In this document: positions 1-6,235 of the stretch, piece after piece
Position numbering within the stretch: the first letter of the stretch is position 1
Layout: each line of letters starts with the position of its first letter
DNA from: Streptomyces lilacinus
Lineage (GTDB): Bacteria > Actinomycetota > Actinomycetes > Streptomycetales > Streptomycetaceae
DNA length: 8,592 bases
Reading direction: 5' to 3'
Assembly: GCA_000715685.1 (NCBI GenBank)
Contig: KL569445.1
Coordinates: 9,613-18,204, forward strand
Notes under the pieces: generated by a model
Told to the model about the DNA's origin: nothing
Database searches by the model: none
Seen by the model: the letters and a program-made list of their open reading frames with translations, nothing else
Program-made: the position numbers and the translations under genes

Positions 1-809
1 ACCCCGTACTCCGCCAGCTTGGCGCGGCCGCCGTCGACCGCCGTGAGCACCAGCGGGCCCTGCTCCGTCAGGGCGACCGAGTGCTCCCAGTGGGAGGACC
101 AGCTCTTGTCGTCCGTGAGGACCGTCCAGTCGTCCGCGAGGACGTGCGTCTTCGCCGTGCCCAGGCTGACCATGGGCTCGATCGCGATGCAGAAGCCCGG
201 CACCAGCTTGGGGCCCTTGCCGCGCTTGCGGGAGACGTAGTTCAGCAGGTGGGGGTCCATGTGCATCTCGGAGCCGATGCCGTGGCCGCCGTAATCCTCG
301 ATGATCCCGTACTTGCCGCTGGCCGGGCGGGGCTGGCGGCGGATGTAGCCCTCGATCGCCCGGGAGATGTCCACCAGGCGGTTGCCGTTCCGCACGGCCG
401 CGATGCCGGCCCACATGGACTCCTCGGTCACCCGGGAGAGCTCGAGCAGCTCCGGAGCGTGACCGGTGCCCACGAAGGCCGTGAAGGCCGCGTCGCCGTG
501 CCAGCCGTCCACGATGGCGCCGGCGTCGATCGAGATGATGTCGCCGTCCTTCAGGACCGTCTTCTCGTCCGGGATGCCGTGGACGACGACCTCGTTCACC
601 GAGGTGCAGATGGTGGCGGGGAAGCCGCCGTACCCGAGGAAGTTCGACTTGGCGCCGTGCGCGGCCAGCACCTTGCGGGCGGCCTCGTCCAGGTCCTTGG
701 TCGTGGCACCCGGCACGGCCACCTCCCGGGTGGCCGCGTGGATGGCGGCGACGACCAGCCCCGCCTCGCGCATCTTCGCGATCTGCTCCGGGGTCTTGAT
801 CTCGACCAT
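1..809 (-). CDS. map: Methionine aminopeptidase type I, 3' end cut by window edge
   Basis: The product removes the N-terminal methionine from nascent proteins as a cytosolic dinuclear-metal hydrolase. The minus-strand frame is open from ATG at 809 to the window edge and gives 269 residues with no stop. Actinobacterial MetAP-Ia is usually about 275-285 aa, so only roughly ten residues should be missing. The pita-bread fold ligands are all visible: D95 in SIDAG, D106 in HGDAAF, H176 in GGHGIG, E211 in AIEPM and E242 in HWEHSVAL; the substrate-site histidine is H78 in VHGIP. The start is supported by the family-typical MVEIKTPEQIAKMREAG and by AGGAAGG about 8 nt upstream. It follows adk but is separated from it by 216 nt holding a terminator, so it probably has its own promoter. 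In streptomycetes infA usually comes next, which would lie beyond this edge. Confidence 0.97.
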   Translation of the reverse strand, partial: MVEIKTPEQIAKMREAGLVVAAIHAATREVAVPGATTKDLDEAARKVLAAHGAKSNFLGYGGFPATICTSVNEVVVHGIPDEKTVLKDGDIISIDAGAIVDGWHGDAAFTAFVGTGHAPELLELSRVTEESMWAGIAAVRNGNRLVDISRAIEGYIRRQPRPASGKYGIIEDYGGHGIGSEMHMDPHLLNYVSRKRGKGPKLVPGFCIAIEPMVSLGTAKTHVLADDWTVLTDDKSWSSHWEHSVALTEQGPLVLTAVDGGRAKLAEYG

Positions 810-860
810 GGGGAGTGCCTTCCTGGCTGTTCCGTCTCGACTACTGCTCGAACAAACACT

Positions 861-894
861 ACGGCCGCGGCGCCCTCCCGGGCATCGCGGCCGT
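861..894 (-). terminator. Strong hairpin in the map leader, related to the adk terminator
   Basis: Arms 861-869 and 886-894 pair perfectly (ACGGCCGCG with CGCGGCCGT). A further four pairs (872-875 with 880-883) follow after a G-U pair and a C/A mismatch. In the transcript it is followed by AGUGUUUGUUCG, which is U-rich but not a true U tract. It sits about 50 nt before the map start codon. It shares an exact 16-base arm (880-895) with the adk terminator (998-1013). It could be a second terminator, an attenuator for map, or an RNA-stabilising stem. The sequence shows the structure; the role is inferred. Confidence 0.5.
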
Positions 895-895
895 G

Positions 896-944
896 GGTTG
901 CTCACAGCAACCATGCGTTGAGCAACCAAGACGGCGAGCAACCA
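896..944. repeat. Short repeat cluster AGCAACCA, three direct copies and one inverted
   Basis: AGCAACCA occurs at 906-913, 921-928 and 937-944, with start-to-start spacing of 15 and 16 bases. The last two copies extend to GAGCAACCA. An inverted copy, GGTTGCTC, lies at 896-903 and can form a 7-bp stem with 906-912 around a 3-base loop. The cluster is between the adk terminator and the map start. This arrangement could be an operator for an unknown regulator or a structured leader; no known binding-site family is recognised. Confidence 0.55.
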
Positions 945-974
945 CGTCCGCGAGAGCGGCGGCGGTTTAGCCGC

Positions 975-1010
975 AAAAAGGGCCGCGACGCCCCAGGGGG
1001 CATCGCGGCC
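975..1010 (-). terminator. Rho-independent terminator after adk
   Basis: Arms 981-988 and 1003-1010 (GGCCGCGA with TCGCGGCC) pair perfectly. One C/A mismatch is followed by five more pairs (990-994 with 997-1001) that close only over a two-base gap, so the tip probably opens to a small loop. In the transcript the stem is followed by C and then UUUUU (bases 979-975). It begins 15 nt after the adk stop codon. A GC-rich stem plus U tract is the canonical intrinsic terminator form and is the only one in this window with a clear U tract. Confidence 0.85.
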
Positions 1011-1025
1011 GTGTACAGCTGAGCG

Positions 1026-1682
1026 TCAGGCGCTCTCGCGCTCCAGCGCGGCCATCGCCCGCTGGGTGACCTCGGCGACCTTGCCGAGCGCCGAGATCGT
1101 CACCACGAGGCCCTGGGCCTTGTAGTAGTCGATGATCGGCTCGGTCTCGCTGTGGTAGACCTCGAGCCGCTTGCGGACGGGGTCCTCGCTGTCGTCCTCG
1201 CGCTGGTACAGCTCGCCGCCGCAGGTGTCGCAGACACCCTCCGCGGCCGGCGGGTTGTAGATCACGTGGAAGATGTGCGAGCTGTCCTTGCGGCACATCC
1301 GGCGACCGGCGATCCGCTTGACGACCTCGTCCTCCGGGACCTCCAGGTCCAGGACGGCGTCGAGCTTCAGCCCGTCGGACTTGAGGATCTCGTCCAGCGC
1401 CTCGGCCTGGGCCAGGTTGCGCGGGAAGCCGTCGAGCAGGAAGCCGTGCGCGGCGTCCGACTGCTGCATGCGGTCCTTGGCCATCCCGATGGTGACCTCG
1501 TCCGGCACGAGCTGGCCGGCGCGCATGTACTCCTGGGCCTTCTGGCCCAGGGGCGTGCCCTGGCTGATGTTCGCCCGGAAAAGGTCGCCCGTCGAGATGT
1601 GCGGGATCGCGAGGTTCTTGGCGAGGTACGCGGCCTGCGTACCCTTGCCGGCGCCGGGCGGCCCGACGAGGACGATTCGCAT
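1026..1682 (-). CDS. adk: Adenylate kinase, long form with metal-binding type LID
   Basis: The product interconverts ATP + AMP and 2 ADP and keeps the cytosolic adenylate pool balanced. The protein is 218 aa. Visible elements are the P-loop GPPGAGKGT (7-15), the NMP-binding region beginning STGDLFR (30-36), DGFPRN (84-89), and a long LID (about 122-160) carrying C130, D133, H136, C151 and C154. The cysteines suggest structural zinc as in Gram-positive enzymes, but the second position is not the usual cysteine. Conserved RKRLEVYHSETEPIIDYY follows at 170-187. The ATG at 1682 overlaps the secY stop by one base (TGATG). Only a weak AAGGG lies 11 nt upstream, so translation is probably coupled to secY. 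The frame stays open upstream, but those residues lie antisense to no known adk sequence and are secY coding sequence in another frame. Transcription likely ends at the terminator 15 nt downstream. Confidence 0.98.
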   Translation of the reverse strand: MRIVLVGPPGAGKGTQAAYLAKNLAIPHISTGDLFRANISQGTPLGQKAQEYMRAGQLVPDEVTIGMAKDRMQQSDAAHGFLLDGFPRNLAQAEALDEILKSDGLKLDAVLDLEVPEDEVVKRIAGRRMCRKDSSHIFHVIYNPPAAEGVCDTCGGELYQREDDSEDPVRKRLEVYHSETEPIIDYYKAQGLVVTISALGKVAEVTQRAMAALERESA

Positions 1683-2995
1683 CAGCGGAGGAACCCTTCG
1701 TAGTTGCGCTGCTGAAGCTGGCTCTCGATCTGCTTCACAGTCTCCAGACCGACACCCACGATGATCAGGATGCTGGTTCCCCCGAACGGGAAGTTCTGGT
1801 TTGCGTTGAGTGTGACCAGTGCCACGGTGGGAACCAGGGCGATCAGACCCAGGTAGAGCGAGCCCGGCCACGTGATGCGGTTCAGCACGTAGCTCAGGTA
1901 CTCCGCCGTGGGGCGACCGGCTCGGATGCCCGGAATGAACCCACCATACTTCTTCATGTTGTCGGCAACTTCTTCGGGGTTGAAGGAGATGGCGACGTAG
2001 AAGAACGCGAAGAAGACGATCAGCAGGAAGTACGTGACCATGTAGATCGGGTGGTCACCCTTGACCAGGTTGGCCTGGACCCACTGGGCCCAGTCCGCCT
2101 TGGAGCCCGTGAACTGCACCAGCAGCGCCGGGATGTAGAGCAGCGACGAGGCGAAGATGACCGGAATCACACCGGCCTGGTTCACCTTGAGCGGGATGTA
2201 GGTCGACGTGCCGCCGTAGGACCGGCGGCCGATCATGCGCTTCGCGTACTGGACCGGGATCCGGCGCTGGGCCTGCTCGACGAAGACGACCAGCGCGACC
2301 ATGGCCAGACCACAGAGGATCACCAGGCCGAACTCCAGCCAGCCGTCCACCAGCTTGCCCTGCATCTTGATCGCCCACAGGGCGCCCGGGAAGCCGGCCG
2401 CGATGGAGGTGAACATCAGGATGGACATGCCGTTGCCGATGCCGCGGTCGGTGATGAGCTCACCGAGCCACATGATCACCGAGGTGCCGGCGGTCATGGT
2501 GACGACCATGACGACGGTCGTGAAGATCGACTGGTTCGGCACGATCTGGTTGCCGACCGTGCAGTTCCCGAAGAGCGCGCCGCTGCGCGCGGTGGCCACG
2601 AGACCGGTGCCCTGCAGCACCGCCAGCGCGACGGTCAGATAGCGCGTGTACTGAGTGATCTTGGCCTGGCCGGTCTGGCCCTCTTTCTTGAGGGCTTCGA
2701 GCCGCGGGATCACGACAGTGAGCAGCTGCAGGATGATGCTGGCCGTGATGTACGGCATGATCCCCAGCGCGAAGATCGTGATCTGCAGCAGCGCACCGCC
2801 GCTGAACATGTTCACGAGGCCGAAAAGGCCCTGCCCACTCTTGGCCTGGTCCATGCACGTCTGGACATTGCGGTAGTCGACTCCTGGCACGGGGACGTGC
2901 GCCCCCAGCCGGAAGAGCACCATGATGCCCAACGTGAACAGCAGCTTCTTGCGCAGGTCGGGCGTCTTGAACGCCCGGGCGAACGCGGTGAGCAC
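1682..2995 (-). CDS. secY: SecY, channel subunit of the Sec translocon
   Basis: SecY forms the membrane channel with SecE and SecG through which SecA or the ribosome drives proteins across or into the cytoplasmic membrane. The 437-aa product shows ten hydrophobic segments, roughly 18-36, 72-96, 117-137, 158-180, 189-210, 220-240, 273-295, 318-338, 375-395 and 405-420. The plug region is near 60-70 (FSGGALLQ). The conserved cytosolic loop QRRIPVQYAKR (243-253) and the PGIRAGRPT loop (355-363), which contact ribosome or SecA, are intact. I chose GTG at 2995: AGGAGG is 4 nt upstream and the product then starts with the family-typical LTAFARAFKTPDLRKK. An in-frame GTG at 3019 would add eight residues but lies inside a hairpin. 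The gene follows rplO after 205 nt and overlaps adk by one base. Confidence 0.98.
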   Translation of the reverse strand: MLTAFARAFKTPDLRKKLLFTLGIMVLFRLGAHVPVPGVDYRNVQTCMDQAKSGQGLFGLVNMFSGGALLQITIFALGIMPYITASIILQLLTVVIPRLEALKKEGQTGQAKITQYTRYLTVALAVLQGTGLVATARSGALFGNCTVGNQIVPNQSIFTTVVMVVTMTAGTSVIMWLGELITDRGIGNGMSILMFTSIAAGFPGALWAIKMQGKLVDGWLEFGLVILCGLAMVALVVFVEQAQRRIPVQYAKRMIGRRSYGGTSTYIPLKVNQAGVIPVIFASSLLYIPALLVQFTGSKADWAQWVQANLVKGDHPIYMVTYFLLIVFFAFFYVAISFNPEEVADNMKKYGGFIPGIRAGRPTAEYLSYVLNRITWPGSLYLGLIALVPTVALVTLNANQNFPFGGTSILIIVGVGLETVKQIESQLQQRNYEGFLR

Positions 2996-3011
2996 GGTGC
3001 CTCCTGCGGCG

Positions 3012-3035
3012 CCTCTCACGTGGCTGCGTGAGAGG
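3012..3035 (-). promoter_or_regulatory. Hairpin just upstream of the secY ribosome binding site
   Basis: Perfect 9-bp inverted repeat CCTCTCACG (3012-3020) and CGTGAGAGG (3027-3035) with a 6-base loop. In the mRNA its 3' foot ends six bases before the secY Shine-Dalgarno AGGAGG (3005-3000). A stem so close to the ribosome site may influence initiation or RNA stability; the function is inferred. Confidence 0.45.
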
Positions 3036-3043
3036 TGACGGTC

Positions 3044-3072
3044 TTGAGAATCGACGAATACGTATCAGTCAA
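3044..3072 (-). promoter_or_regulatory. Weak candidate promoter for secY-adk
   Basis: On the minus strand TTGACT (3072-3067) matches the vegetative -35 consensus at five of six positions. Seventeen bases later comes TCTCAA (3049-3044), which matches only half of the -10 consensus TATAAT. It is preceded by a hairpin (3075-3099) and lies about 50 nt before the secY start. A secY-proximal promoter has, as far as I recall, been reported in Streptomyces griseus, which makes the place plausible. The -10 match is poor and the exact site may be wrong. Confidence 0.3.
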
Positions 3073-3074
3073 AG

Positions 3075-3099
3075 TCCGCGCGGGCATAGGCCGCGCGGA
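3075..3099 (-). promoter_or_regulatory. Hairpin in the rplO-secY gap
   Basis: Perfect 9-bp GC-rich inverted repeat TCCGCGCGG (3075-3083) and CCGCGCGGA (3091-3099) with a 7-base loop. In the transcript it is followed by CUUUGACUG, so the U run is short. It may be a second terminator-like stem upstream of the candidate secY promoter. Confidence 0.4.
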
Positions 3100-3150
3100 A
3101 GTTAACAGTGCACGCCACCTTACCGGCGACCGTGCCCCCCTAGGAACGAC

Positions 3151-3186
3151 CAACCGGGGATGCCCCAGTTGGGACATCCCCGGTTG
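3151..3186 (-). terminator. Terminator-like hairpin after rplO, no U tract
   Basis: CAACCGGGGATG (3151-3162) and CATCCCCGGTTG (3175-3186) form a perfect 12-bp stem. Three further pairs (3163-3165 with 3171-3173) follow past a bulged A, leaving a 5-base loop. It begins 14 nt after the rplO stop. The sequence after it in the transcript (GUCGUUCCUAGG) lacks a U run. Actinobacterial 3' ends often have this form, so it may terminate or attenuate the spc transcript, or protect its 3' end after processing. Confidence 0.6.
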
Positions 3187-3200
3187 TCAGATCAACGACC

Positions 3201-3656
3201 TCAGATGAGCTCGGTGACGGTGCCGCCGGCGGCGGTGATCTTCTCCTGGGCGGAGCCGGAGACGGCGTCGACCGTCACCTGCAGCGCCACGGAGATCTCG
3301 CCCTGGCCCAGGACCTTGACGAGCTCGTTCTTGCGAACAGCGCCCTTGGCGACCAGGTCGGCCACCGTGACCTCGCCACCCTGCGGGTAGAGCGCGGCCA
3401 GCTTCTCCAGGTTCACGACCTGGAACTGCTTGTGGGCGGGGTTCTTGAAGCCCTTCAGCTTCGGGAGGCGCATGTGGAGGGGCATCTGCCCACCCTCGAA
3501 GCGCTCCGGAACCTGGTAACGGGCCTTCGTGCCCTTGGTACCACGACCTGCGGTCTTACCCTTGGACGCCTCACCACGACCGACACGGGTCTTGGCGGTC
3601 TTGGCGCCCGGGGCAGGACGGAGGTTGTGGACCTTCAGCGGGTTCTGCTCCGCCAT
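3201..3656 (-). CDS. rplO: 50S ribosomal protein L15
   Basis: L15 is a late-assembly protein of the large subunit that threads a long basic N-terminal extension into 23S rRNA. The 151-aa product begins [19 protein letters not shown] and has the glycine- and lysine-rich RNA-binding stretch [17 protein letters not shown] near 32-48. A globular C-terminal half ends GGTVTELI, the family's usual ending. The ATG at 3656 is one base after the rpmD stop. GAGGAGG lies about 9 nt upstream, inside the end of rpmD. An in-frame start six codons further upstream gives MRRSTD, which is not conserved and overlaps rpmD, so it was rejected. It is the last ribosomal-protein gene before the rplO-secY gap and is followed by a strong hairpin. 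Confidence 0.97.
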   Translation of the reverse strand: MAEQNPLKVHNLRPAPGAKTAKTRVGRGEASKGKTAGRGTKGTKARYQVPERFEGGQMPLHMRLPKLKGFKNPAHKQFQVVNLEKLAALYPQGGEVTVADLVAKGAVRKNELVKVLGQGEISVALQVTVDAVSGSAQEKITAAGGTVTELI

Positions 3657-3657
3657 G

Positions 3658-3840
3658 TCAGTCGACCTCCTCAACCGTCACGAGGTGGCGGACGGTGTGC
3701 ACCATGCCGCGGATCTCGGGACGGTCCTCCTTGACAACCACGTCGTTGATCTTCTTGAGACCAAGCGAGCGCAGGGTGTCGCGGTGGTTCTGCTTGCTGC
3801 CGATGTAGGACTTAACCTGCGTGACCTTGAGGCGAGCCAT
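3658..3840 (-). CDS. rpmD: 50S ribosomal protein L30
   Basis: L30 is a small globular protein on the large subunit. The 60-aa product starts [28 protein letters not shown] and ends HLVTVEEVD, the full bacterial L30 length; bacterial L30 lacks the long extension of archaeal homologues. The ATG at 3840 overlaps the rpsE stop by one base (TAATG). No good Shine-Dalgarno sequence is present (upstream reads GGGGCGGGTGCGTA), so translation very likely depends on ribosomes finishing rpsE. The longer reading of this frame upstream is the shadow of rpsE and is not conserved. Confidence 0.97.
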   Translation of the reverse strand: MARLKVTQVKSYIGSKQNHRDTLRSLGLKKINDVVVKEDRPEIRGMVHTVRHLVTVEEVD

Positions 3841-4442
3841 TACGCACCCGCCCCTGCACGCGCCCGCAGCAGAGCGGCGGGAGCGACGTCCTCGAGCGGC
3901 AGACCACGACGGGCGGCGATCTCCTCGGGACGCTGCAGTCCCTTGAGGGCCTCCACCGTGGCGTGCACGATGTTGATCGGGTTCGACGAGCCGAGCGACT
4001 TCGACAGGATGTCGTGGATGCCGGCGCACTCGAGCACCGCTCGCACCGGGCCACCGGCGATAACACCGGTACCGGGGGAAGCGGGCTTGAGCATGACGAC
4101 GCCGGCCGCCTTCTCGCCCTGGATCGGGTGGGGAACGGTGCCCTGGATACGGGGGACCTTGAAGAAGTTCTTCTTGGCCTCTTCCACGCCCTTGGCGATG
4201 GCAGCCGGAACTTCCTTGGCCTTGCCGTAACCGACACCGACCGTGCCGTCACCGTCGCCCACCACGACCAGCGCGGTGAAGCTGAAGCGGCGACCACCCT
4301 TGACAACCTTGGCGACGCGGTTGATCGCGACTACGCGCTCAACGTACGCGGTCTTCTCGGCGGCAGCGCCACCGTCACGGCCCTTCCGGTCCCGCCGCTC
4401 GCCGCCACCGGCACCGCTTCCGCGGCGCTGGGGTCCAGCCAT
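3840..4442 (-). CDS. rpsE: 30S ribosomal protein S5
   Basis: S5 binds 16S rRNA near the decoding region and the mRNA entry channel and affects translational accuracy. The 200-aa product has a Gly/Arg-rich, low-complexity N-terminal tail (1-29), longer than in E. coli and usual in actinobacteria. The S5 N-terminal double-stranded RNA-binding fold follows at about 33-98 and the C-terminal domain at about 110-180. The loop [11 protein letters not shown] (45-55), where spectinomycin-resistance changes map in other bacteria, looks wild type. The ATG at 4442 has AGAGG about 8 nt upstream. A 46-nt gap separates it from rplR, one of the few non-tight junctions of the cluster, and its stop overlaps rpmD. 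Confidence 0.98.
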   Translation of the reverse strand: MAGPQRRGSGAGGGERRDRKGRDGGAAAEKTAYVERVVAINRVAKVVKGGRRFSFTALVVVGDGDGTVGVGYGKAKEVPAAIAKGVEEAKKNFFKVPRIQGTVPHPIQGEKAAGVVMLKPASPGTGVIAGGPVRAVLECAGIHDILSKSLGSSNPINIVHATVEALKGLQRPEEIAARRGLPLEDVAPAALLRARAGAGA

Positions 4443-4488
4443 TGGATTTACCTCTCTCTGTTACGTCCGCTAGCTCCGGAACCGGGGC

Positions 4489-4872
4489 TTAGAACTTCAG
4501 CCCGGCTTCGCGGGCGGCGTCCGCCAGAGCGGCGATGCGCCCGGCGTACTGGTTGCCACCGCGGTCGAACACGACAGCCTCGACGCCGGCGGCCTTGGCA
4601 CGCTCGGCGACCAGGGCGCCCACCTTCTTGGCCTGGGCGCTCTTGTCGCCCTCGCCACCGCGGATCGAAGCGTCCAGGTGGGACGCCGACGCCAGGGTGT
4701 GACCCTTGAGGTCGTCGATGACCTGAGCGGTGATGCCACGGTTGGAGCGCGTCACGACGAGACGCGGGCGCTCGGCCGTACCCGACAGGTTCTTGCGGAT
4801 GCGGATGTGGCGGCGCGCCTTGGCAGCGCGCTTGTACGCGTCACCCTTGGCGATCTTCACACCGTATGCCAT
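4489..4872 (-). CDS. rplR: 50S ribosomal protein L18
   Basis: L18 binds 5S rRNA and, with L5 and L25/CTC-type proteins, attaches it to the central protuberance of the 50S subunit. The 127-aa product starts [32 protein letters not shown], a basic RNA-binding N-terminus. [20 protein letters not shown] follows at about 36-55, and the conserved ending [28 protein letters not shown] is present. The ATG at 4872 lies three bases after the rplF stop. There is no convincing Shine-Dalgarno sequence (GGTAAG at most), so coupling to rplF is likely. Confidence 0.98.
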   Translation of the reverse strand: MAYGVKIAKGDAYKRAAKARRHIRIRKNLSGTAERPRLVVTRSNRGITAQVIDDLKGHTLASASHLDASIRGGEGDKSAQAKKVGALVAERAKAAGVEAVVFDRGGNQYAGRIAALADAAREAGLKF

Positions 4873-4875
4873 GGC

Positions 4876-5415
4876 TTACTTACCAGCCTTTCCGACCTTG
4901 CGGCGGATGACCTCACCCGCGTACTTCACGCCCTTGGCCTTGTAGGGGTCGGGCTTGCGAAGCTTGCGGATGTTCGCGGCGACCTCGCCGACCTTCTGCT
5001 TGTCGATGCCCTCGACGCTGAGCTTGGTCGGGGACTCCACCTTGAAGGTGATGCCCTCGGGCGCCTCGATCAGGATCGGGTGGCTGTAGCCCAGGGAGAA
5101 CTCCAGGTTGGAGCCCTTGGCCTGGACGCGGTAACCGACACCGCTGATCTCGAGAGCCTTGCTGTAGCCCTGGGTCACGCCGGTGATCATGTTCGCCACC
5201 AGCGTGCGGGACAGGCCGTGCAGGGCCTTGTTCTGACGCTCGTCGTTGGGACGGGTGACGTTGAGAACGCCGTCCTCGCCCTTGGCGATCGCGATGGGCG
5301 CGGCCACGGTGTGGGTCAGGGTGCCCTTGGGACCCTTAACCGAAACCGTGCGGCCATCGATGGTGACGTCCACACCAGCGGGAACCTGGATGGGCAGCTT
5401 GCCAATACGCGACAT
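4876..5415 (-). CDS. rplF: 50S ribosomal protein L6
   Basis: L6 binds helix 97 of 23S rRNA near the sarcin-ricin loop and the factor-binding site of the large subunit. The 179-aa product has the usual two repeated L6 domains (about 11-82 and 90-165). The signature region [24 protein letters not shown] follows near the C-terminus (about 152-175). The start [15 protein letters not shown] is family-typical and has GGAGGAA about 6 nt upstream, inside the 21-nt gap after rpsH. The rplR gene begins three bases after its stop. Confidence 0.98.
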   Translation of the reverse strand: MSRIGKLPIQVPAGVDVTIDGRTVSVKGPKGTLTHTVAAPIAIAKGEDGVLNVTRPNDERQNKALHGLSRTLVANMITGVTQGYSKALEISGVGYRVQAKGSNLEFSLGYSHPILIEAPEGITFKVESPTKLSVEGIDKQKVGEVAANIRKLRKPDPYKAKGVKYAGEVIRRKVGKAGK

Positions 5416-5436
5416 TAGCTATTCCTCCGTTCCCGA

Positions 5437-5835
5437 TTACCAGACGTAGGCGAGGACTTCCCCACCCACGCCCTTCTTGCTGGCCTGCTGGCCGGTCAGG
5501 AGACCGTGGGACGTGGAGATGATCGCCACGCCCAGGCCGCCCAGGACCTTCGGCAGGTTGGTGGACTTTGCGTAGACCCGGAGGCCCGGCTTCGAGATCC
5601 GCTTGATGCCCGCGATGGAGCGCTCACGGTTCGGGCCGAACTTCAGGTCGACGACGAGCTTCTTGCCGACCTCGGCGTCCTCGACCTTCCAGCCGGCGAT
5701 GTAGCCCTCCTGCTGCAGGATCTCGGCGATGTGCGCCTTGATCTTGCTGTGGGGCATCGCCACGGAGTCGTGGTAAGCCGAGTTCGCGTTCCGCAGACGG
5801 GTCAGCATGTCTGCGATCGGATCGGTCATGGTCAT
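5437..5835 (-). CDS. rpsH: 30S ribosomal protein S8
   Basis: S8 is a primary 16S rRNA-binding protein of the 30S platform, and in E. coli also the translational repressor of the spc operon. The 132-aa product starts [18 protein letters not shown] and ends with the conserved [37 protein letters not shown] chose the ATG at 5835 because it gives the standard N-terminus and length and has AAGG 7 nt upstream. An in-frame ATG at 5880 would add 15 residues ([15 protein letters not shown]) that are not part of the family. The AAGG sits in a small GGCC/GGCC stem (5840-5850). The gene is separated from rpsN by 209 nt of structured sequence, so it may be controlled separately from the upstream half of the cluster. 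Confidence 0.97.
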   Translation of the reverse strand: MTMTDPIADMLTRLRNANSAYHDSVAMPHSKIKAHIAEILQQEGYIAGWKVEDAEVGKKLVVDLKFGPNRERSIAGIKRISKPGLRVYAKSTNLPKVLGGLGVAIISTSHGLLTGQQASKKGVGGEVLAYVW

Positions 5836-5949
5836 GTTTGGCCTTCGGCCTCTCTCGCCGGGGTTTCCTATGTGCGCCATCCCTCTCCCCGAGCTGAGTC
5901 GGAGCGGGTGCGGCGCGGGGACCTACGGCGTAGTAAGACGGTCATGGGC

Positions 5950-6000
5950 GGCGGGCGCCCAACCCTTCAACTCTACGGGAGTGAGGGATTGGGCCCCGCC
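5950..6000 (-). promoter_or_regulatory. Long imperfect hairpin between rpsN and rpsH
   Basis: GGCGGG (5950-5955) pairs with CCCGCC (5995-6000). GCCCAA (5957-5962) pairs with TTGGGC (5989-5994) after a bulged C. CCC (5963-5965) pairs with GGG (5985-5987) past a bulged A. ACTC/GAGT (5970-5973 with 5979-5982) closes an inner small loop. This makes about 15 main-stem pairs. There is no U tract after it. It may be a leader structure for rpsH or a processing/stability element. Confidence 0.5.
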
Positions 6001-6017
6001 GTCCAGGATGCTTACCG

Positions 6018-6058
6018 AGAGCCCTGGTCAACCCAAGTGGGTTGTTACCAGGAGCTCT
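6018..6058 (-). promoter_or_regulatory. Hairpin that contains the rpsN stop codon
   Basis: CAACCC (6029-6034) pairs with GGGTTG (6039-6044) around the loop AAGT. CTGGT (6024-6028) pairs with ACCAG (6047-6051) past a two-base bulge, and flanking AGAGC/GCTCT can lengthen the stem. The UAA of rpsN (6047-6045) lies within the stem and bulge, so a terminating ribosome would open the structure. No U tract follows. Role inferred. Confidence 0.5.
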
Positions 6059-6230
6059 TGGTCACGCCCGGCAGCTCGCCACGGTGAGCCATCTCACGAA
6101 GGCACACGCGGCAGAGGCCGAACTTGCGGTACACGGAGTGCGGACGGCCGCAGCGGTTGCAGCGGGTGTACGCACGGACCGCGAACTTGGGCTTGCTCGC
6201 AGCCTTCGCGATCAGAGACTTCTTCGCCAT
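6045..6230 (-). CDS. rpsN: 30S ribosomal protein S14, zinc-binding type Z
   Basis: S14 sits in the head of the 30S subunit and is needed for its late assembly. This is the short 61-aa zinc-ribbon form (also called rpsZ). The metal site is C24-x2-C27 and C40-x2-C43, followed by [25 protein letters not shown] lies 10 nt before the ATG at 6230, and the rplE stop is five bases upstream. Streptomycetes commonly carry a second, cysteine-free S14 elsewhere under zinc control; this copy is the zinc-requiring one expected in the spc cluster. A longer upstream reading of this frame overlaps rplE and is not conserved. Confidence 0.98.
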   Translation of the reverse strand: MAKKSLIAKAASKPKFAVRAYTRCNRCGRPHSVYRKFGLCRVCLREMAHRGELPGVTKSSW

Positions 6231-6235
6231 CTCGG

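Noticed and set aside
810..860. Promoter for map using TAGTGT as -10
   Set aside because: TAGTGT resembles the Streptomyces -10, but the 17-18 base upstream position falls inside a G/C stem with no -35 similarity; a map promoter is likely in the region but I cannot place it.
81..1022. Long plus-strand open frame opposite map and the map leader (313 codons)
   Set aside because: It mirrors the map coding frame in GC-rich DNA, its translation is low-complexity and resembles no family, and map has all catalytic residues on the other strand.
2051..3031. 326-codon plus-strand open frame opposite secY
   Set aside because: An antisense shadow of secY; the translation is rich in H, D, R and G without domain features, and secY is complete and conserved.
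3529..4230. Plus-strand open frame across rplO, rpmD and rpsE
   Set aside because: It crosses three conserved minus-strand genes and has no recognisable domain or ribosome site.
4678..5418. Plus-strand open frame of 246 codons opposite rplR and rplF
   Set aside because: High GC at third positions of the real genes removes stops on the opposite strand; the residues are repetitive L, D, G, V runs typical of shadows.
5836..5880. Extended rpsH start at 5880
   Set aside because: The extra 15 residues are not part of S8, while the ATG at 5835 gives the standard N-terminus and length with a ribosome site.
5881..5949. Promoter for rpsH in the rpsN-rpsH gap
   Set aside because: TACTAC and TAGGTC could serve as weak -10 boxes, but no -35 element lies at 16-18 bases from either.
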